Origin: Gimesia benthica
Lineage (GTDB): Bacteria > Planctomycetota > Planctomycetia > Planctomycetales > Planctomycetaceae
Length of the DNA: 64,000 nt
Reading direction: 5' to 3'
Assembly: GCF_009720525.1 (NCBI RefSeq)
Contig: NZ_CP043930.1
Location: forward strand, 6,522,001-6,586,000
The position numbers and the translations under genes are program-made. Below the pieces are notes generated by a model. That model did no database searches and had not been told where the DNA came from. It was given only the letters and a program-made list of their open reading frames with translations. How positions within the stretch are numbered: position 1 is the first letter of the stretch; every line of letters starts with the position of its first letter. Below, in pieces: positions 60,901-64,000 of this stretch.

Positions 60901-62717
60901 CCATATCTCCGGTAGTAACTTTGAAACTCTTCTAAGGTCAGTTGTTCGTTGTGATCTCGGTCCAGATTTTTAAAATGCCACCAATATACGATGCGTCCCG
61001 AGGGAAGGTACAAAGGCTGGCCATCGAGGCGCCGGAGTCCATAAGCGGCTTCGATTACCCGGTGACAGTCATCCTTGCTGATTTGCCCGTCGTTATTCCG
61101 GTCCCATGCTTTTATGTCTGCAGGTGGTAATCCGGAAATCGTTTCGTGAATCTTTGCTCCTTCAAATTCCTCAGGGGACAAACTGTCGTTACTATCCTGA
61201 TCCCACTGCTGCCAGTGTTTTTCGATCAGAGCCAGCTGCTGTTCAACCAGAGGTTGCAGAGGATGCGGCAGTCCCTGACGTAAAGCGACAGGGATCAGAC
61301 CGGCGATCGTGCGATACTCTTCAAACGAGAGGAGTTTATTCCCGTCACGGTTAAACAGATGAAAGTCGCGTCTGGCTCCCGCCTGCTGCTCTTCTGGGAA
61401 CGAGGCCACGAATTCATCTTCGGTCACTTGCCTGTCCCGATTGGCGTCCCGGCTGTAAAAACCAGCTTTCAAGGCTATCTCGGGGGGGACTTTTCCACCG
61501 TTGACCGACACTTTGAACTCCTCGAGTTCCAGGTAGCCGTTCTGATTCTGATCCAGCCGTTGAAAATAATCCTGACGCAACAGACTCAATTCCAGGCCGG
61601 GGATCCAGGCCATTTCCTGCAGGCTCAGGCGACCGTCATGATCCGTATCCCGGGAAGTGACATCCCAGTTTTCCACCCGGTTCGCCACCAGCGTCAGTCG
61701 GTACTCATCTAATGAAAGCGTTCCATCCTGATCCCGGTCAAAACCCGGAAAGGTAAACTGTGCCAGCGGACGCAGAAACGGAGCGATCCCCTCCAGCAGT
61801 TCCTGCGGATCTACCTGGGCATCGAGATTCCGATCCAAGTTGCGAAATTCTGAGATTGGATCGAGTAAAAAACCGGGCATTTCTGCCCACTCTTTGAGAG
61901 ATAGAATTTCATCCTGATTGGTATCCCCCTTCTTAAAACGTTGTTTCGTTTCTTCTTCACCGAAGCGTTTGTAATAGGCTAGAAATTCCTTAAAAGTCAG
62001 CTGATCATTCCGGTCTCGATCCAGATCCTTGAAATGCCACCAGTAAACTACTTGACCGGTCGGTAGCTCAAGGGGCTGACCATTCAGGCGTCTCAATCCG
62101 TAAGCCGCTTCCAGTACATGACGGCAGTCCTCCCGGCTGACGGTTCCATCGTCATCCCGGTCCCAATCTTTCAGAGTGGTCTGGGGTATGCCTGGGATCT
62201 GATCTTCAAGTTTCGCTGACTTGAATTCCTCAGGGGACAGGCGGTCGTTTCCATCCGTGTCCCACTTCTTCCAGTTCTGATTAATGACGTCTGTCTGTTT
62301 TTCAAGATAAGCAGCCAAAGAATGAGTGATCGAACCACGAAATCGTTTAGGAACGAGACCTGGAATTGTACGGTATTCCTCAAATGACAGAGCCTGATCA
62401 CCATCACGATTGAATAGCTTAAAGTCTCTTTGAGCGACGGGTTGATTCTGTTCAGGAAACGATTTGAGAAATTCTGATCTGGATAACTGACCATTCTCAT
62501 CAGCATCGTGAGCAAGAAAAGAATCTTTAATGCTTGCCAGGGACATCGACGTCTTAGTGGCAGGGTTACTTCTCGCTTTCTCTACCCTGGATTCTGGCTT
62601 CTGACTGCCTGTATCTGCTCGCAGGCAGGTCGTCTCAAAATCAGGAGAACTGAGAAGAATAATCCAACAATAAAAAGATCTTAAAATCAGATAAATAACG
62701 TTATTTCGATTGAACAT
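57918..62717 (-). CDS. Giant secreted EF-hand repeat protein, 1599 residues, membrane-anchored
   Basis: The product has an N-terminal signal segment (VIYLILRSFYCWIILLSS), then four tandem modules of about 353 residues (about 1058 bp each; equal positions recur at 58.86, 59.92, 60.97 and 62.03 kb) with many EF-hand loops (DxDxDGxLSxxE, for example DQDGDGNLSAKE and DRDGDGFLS-like). Each module contains a distinct YWWHFKDLDRDxNDxL block and GLRRLDGQPLxLPSG. A final short EF-hand block (about 1470-1530) and one C-terminal helix (LLVLGLNVVLVLGVILFLFR) end the protein. Calcium binding is expected; role likely surface adhesion or matrix. The modules are similar but not identical, so the duplication is old. 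ATG at 62717. Confidence 0.85.
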   Translation of the reverse strand: MFNRNNVIYLILRSFYCWIILLSSPDFETTCLRADTGSQKPESRVEKARSNPATKTSMSLASIKDSFLAHDADENGQLSRSEFLKSFPEQNQPVAQRDFKLFNRDGDQALSFEEYRTIPGLVPKRFRGSITHSLAAYLEKQTDVINQNWKKWDTDGNDRLSPEEFKSAKLEDQIPGIPQTTLKDWDRDDDGTVSREDCRHVLEAAYGLRRLNGQPLELPTGQVVYWWHFKDLDRDRNDQLTFKEFLAYYKRFGEEETKQRFKKGDTNQDEILSLKEWAEMPGFLLDPISEFRNLDRNLDAQVDPQELLEGIAPFLRPLAQFTFPGFDRDQDGTLSLDEYRLTLVANRVENWDVTSRDTDHDGRLSLQEMAWIPGLELSLLRQDYFQRLDQNQNGYLELEEFKVSVNGGKVPPEIALKAGFYSRDANRDRQVTEDEFVASFPEEQQAGARRDFHLFNRDGNKLLSFEEYRTIAGLIPVALRQGLPHPLQPLVEQQLALIEKHWQQWDQDSNDSLSPEEFEGAKIHETISGLPPADIKAWDRNNDGQISKDDCHRVIEAAYGLRRLDGQPLYLPSGRIVYWWHFKNLDRDHNEQLTLEEFQSYYRRYGEEKGKQRFTDGDSDQNQTISLQEWTEMPGLLLDPISEFQLMDRNLDTFVDQDELVEQTSKWLVPLSRYTFPGFDLDRDGKLSLDEYRMTMPVNKLENWAVTSRDSDFDGRLSLNEMAWTPGLELSLLRHEYFRRLDLNQNGFLELNEYQFSIDSSRVPVEIVLQVAFASRDTDQDGRLNETEYLAAFPQEKQAEAKRDFQLFNLDGDDQLSAQEFRTIPGQVPLALRGALPHPLTPMIEKQIALIEENWEQWDQDGDGNLSAKEYPSTTLSTHLPGIESLELREWDHNSDGTIDLEECRGVITAAYGLRRLDGQPLQLPSGLVVYWWHFKDLDRDHSDGLSLAEFQTYYNRFGEEDAKTRFQKGDTNQDEILSLKEWAEMPGFLLDPVSEFRKYDTSYDGRLSQQEITDGVAPFLKPLVKTIFPGFDLDGDGFLSLDEYRLTMVANRVENWMLSARDQDHDGKLSLSELPWTPGPELSLLRKEYFDRLDQNRDGFLDPNEFNFSIDASKTSPEVALKAGFRKRDTDQDGFLTPSEFTAAFPADKQLEARRDFQLFDRNVDQKLALDEYAAVPGMAPSQLRGALSNPLSGLVDRLMEKLEQNWSQWDQDQDGTLSPDEFQSAKPGRQIPGLALSSWQDWDRDADGKISKHDCRWLFEAGYGLRRLDGQLLHLPTGQIVYWWHFKALDRDHNDSLTLKEFMNYYQRLGEEAGKKRFDQGDADQDENITLKEWAEMPGHLLDPIAEFRKMDLNLDASLDETELMEGIAPFLRPLASYTFPGFDLNQDGVLSLDEYRTSLPANRVENWISYSRDTDKDGRVTLTELGWSSGLELNLLRQEYFDRLDVNKNGYLDFNEFKFTADMSKVPKALFLKHCDKNQDGSLNLDEVLNAEKNSGKIKLDGSPEPRVMRIEEAFYRADVNGDKLISLVELDTEAGNQILAPDMSFKTGNRSSLQVSKKDEAPEGESNMMLLVLGLNVVLVLGVILFLFRSHFKKA

Positions 62718-62899
62718 AAACTCATATTCCTCGGTACAAAATAACAGTCATGCCAATATTCATGTTACATTCACATTTACTAATGTACAACAATAATTAT
62801 GGTTAATTATTGTTGTACATTCGATTTGCAAGATTGGATAGAAGGTATTTCTCAGGCATGGGATCTGGGACCATTTGAGATAGAGAGTTCAGAAGATTT

Positions 62900-63754
62900 T
62901 CAATGAGAACTGCCCGGAGATCTTCTTTGTTTGAATAACCATTCCATCATTCCGGACTGCTCGCTGTATGTGGGTGTCCAGCTATCATGAGTGACTCCCC
63001 TTAACTCCACGTAAACTGGTGAACTGCCCACCTGTTGAAGTGCCTTGACCATCCTTCTTGAAGAAGCTACCGGTATGGTCTGATCTGCATCTCCGTGAGC
63101 AATCCAGATGGCCATCTTTGAGAATCTGGATACTGTTTCCGGATTGCCTCCACCGCAAATCGGTACGGCTGCAGCAAACAATTCCGGGTAACGGGCAATC
63201 ATACTCCAGGTCCCAAAGCCTCCCATCGAATATCCTGTGACGTAAATCCTCTGTTGATCAATGGGATATTTACTGCAAATGTCCAGAATTAACTTGTGAA
63301 TCTGATCAAGCAGCATTTTATCTTCGCCGGCGGGAGTGTCAGCCTGGATTACAGTCGACGACCAATTCATGCCGCGCGGGCATTGCGGTGCCAGAACAAA
63401 ACAGGGAAACGTCTCTCGGCAAGGAGATTTTGCCATTTGCTGAGGTAGAAATTTTAGCTGTTGTCGATTGTCATTTCCTCGTTCTCCTGCCCCATGCAGG
63501 GACACAATCAGGGGATAAGCTTTCCTTTTCTCAACCCTCTCCGGTTTCAAAAGCCTTGCTCTGAGAGTAACAGAATCTTTTGAAATACCTGTCAGATTTG
63601 GAGTCGGGAGGGACTCAAATTCGTTGACAATCTCGGGAGCCAAAATGATTTCGGTTTTGGTTTTATCATGATTCGATGAAAGGCAGGTAAAGAATCCTGC
63701 ATTCACCAGGATCCATGCCATGATGAAGCCGATGGTGGATTTAGAAACCTTCAT
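62900..63754 (-). CDS. Secreted alpha/beta-hydrolase (esterase/peptidase S9-like)
   Basis: The 284-residue product has an N-terminal signal helix (IGFIMAWILVNAGFFTC) and a hydrolase core: oxyanion strand LIVSLHGAGERGND, nucleophile elbow GYSMGGFG (Ser), acid in HGDADQTIP, and His in RGVTHDSWTP. It belongs to the dienelactone-hydrolase/carbohydrate-esterase-like group found as secreted planctomycete esterases (feruloyl or xylan esterase type). Substrate not known. The upstream region holds no clear promoter. Confidence 0.85.
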   Translation of the reverse strand: MKVSKSTIGFIMAWILVNAGFFTCLSSNHDKTKTEIILAPEIVNEFESLPTPNLTGISKDSVTLRARLLKPERVEKRKAYPLIVSLHGAGERGNDNRQQLKFLPQQMAKSPCRETFPCFVLAPQCPRGMNWSSTVIQADTPAGEDKMLLDQIHKLILDICSKYPIDQQRIYVTGYSMGGFGTWSMIARYPELFAAAVPICGGGNPETVSRFSKMAIWIAHGDADQTIPVASSRRMVKALQQVGSSPVYVELRGVTHDSWTPTYSEQSGMMEWLFKQRRSPGSSH

Positions 63755-63934
63755 ATTGACTCAATCTCGAGAGATAAAGTACGAGCAGCATTACCAGACA
63801 CTTGCTCGCATATCAAACAATCCAATCTTATTTGCAGAATACAAGCTGACTATTGTCACAGGATGCGGAGGCCGCATCTAGGCGGCTGTTTCGGATTGAT
63901 GGTTCCCACTTCCTTGCGATTGATAAGAAGCTGG

Positions 63935-64000
63935 TTATCTGGATCCGGTACGGCAGGCATATTCGTATTCTGCTTCGGTCGGTAGAAGTGTCACCGGTCC
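63935..64000 (-). pseudogene. Truncated FGE-sulfatase fragment at the window edge
   Basis: Minus strand reads GPVTLLPTEAEYEYACRTGSR and then a stop at 63935. The PTEAExEYACR motif is the FGE-sulfatase core; intact proteins continue for about 120 residues past it, so the gene is broken or the frame shifts. The rest lies outside the window. Confidence 0.55.

Overview
The window looks like chromosomal DNA of a planctomycete (Planctomycetaceae, Gimesia/Rubinisphaera-like). The basis is protein content rather than rRNA: a DUF1559-type pilin-like protein fused to an FGE-sulfatase domain, a giant secreted EF-hand repeat protein, several GYF_2-domain membrane proteins, planctomycete-style LRR debris and low-similarity orphan genes. 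No rRNA, tRNA or CRISPR array was seen.

Layout. 0-2 kb: an Rrf2-family repressor gene (cut by the window edge) divergent from an NO-detoxifying flavohemoglobin (hmp). 2-11.2 kb: a stress island built around a soluble PAS histidine kinase and an NtrC-type response regulator. It holds three Rnk/GreA-C-like proteins, two very small membrane proteins, a hemerythrin-like protein, a ribosome-hibernation-factor-like protein and a STAS protein. Five strong sigma-54 (GG-N10-GC) promoters and repeated palindromes of the form TGTCAAC-N4-GTTGACA can be read in this island. I infer that they form the regulon of this two-component system. 11.2-13.4 kb: a decayed Wadjet locus (complete JetA, truncated JetB, no JetC/JetD). 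14-17.5 kb: two GYF_2 membrane proteins, one a PrsW-type protease, and a small Xre regulator.

17.8-21.8 kb: IS3 debris, a TIR protein, an Xre/ImmA regulator-peptidase pair, and a divergent operon of three tiny proteins (DUF1883-like plus two zinc ribbons). 22.0-36.6 kb: one long minus-strand locus of nine genes. It encodes two near-duplicate GAP1-N2-type proteins, a GTPase with N-terminal zinc fingers, a long helical membrane protein, GYF_2 proteins, a MotA/TolQ channel protein and two TolR/MotB-like proteins. I read it as a GTPase-centred, proton-channel-coupled putative conflict system. Its GYF_2/DUF2135-like gene carries a frameshift at a six-base homopolymer.

37-49.3 kb: almost every gene lies on the minus strand and most are orphan or defence-like: a PD-(D/E)XK-like protein, a zincin, a short Argonaute with its SIR2-APAZ partner, a GIY-YIG protein and an HNH protein. 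The spacers hold related palindromic repeats, including a paired hairpin with compensatory changes and an attC-like site, so the region resembles an integron-type or other cassette array. 49.3-55.8 kb: an IS256-family element sits in an aminotransferase gene, and removing it with one copy of its 9-bp target duplication restores the reading frame. Two paralogous GT39-type glycosyltransferases lie beside it. 55.8-64 kb: the DUF1559-FGE fusion, the 1599-residue EF-hand protein, a secreted alpha/beta-hydrolase and a truncated FGE fragment at the edge.
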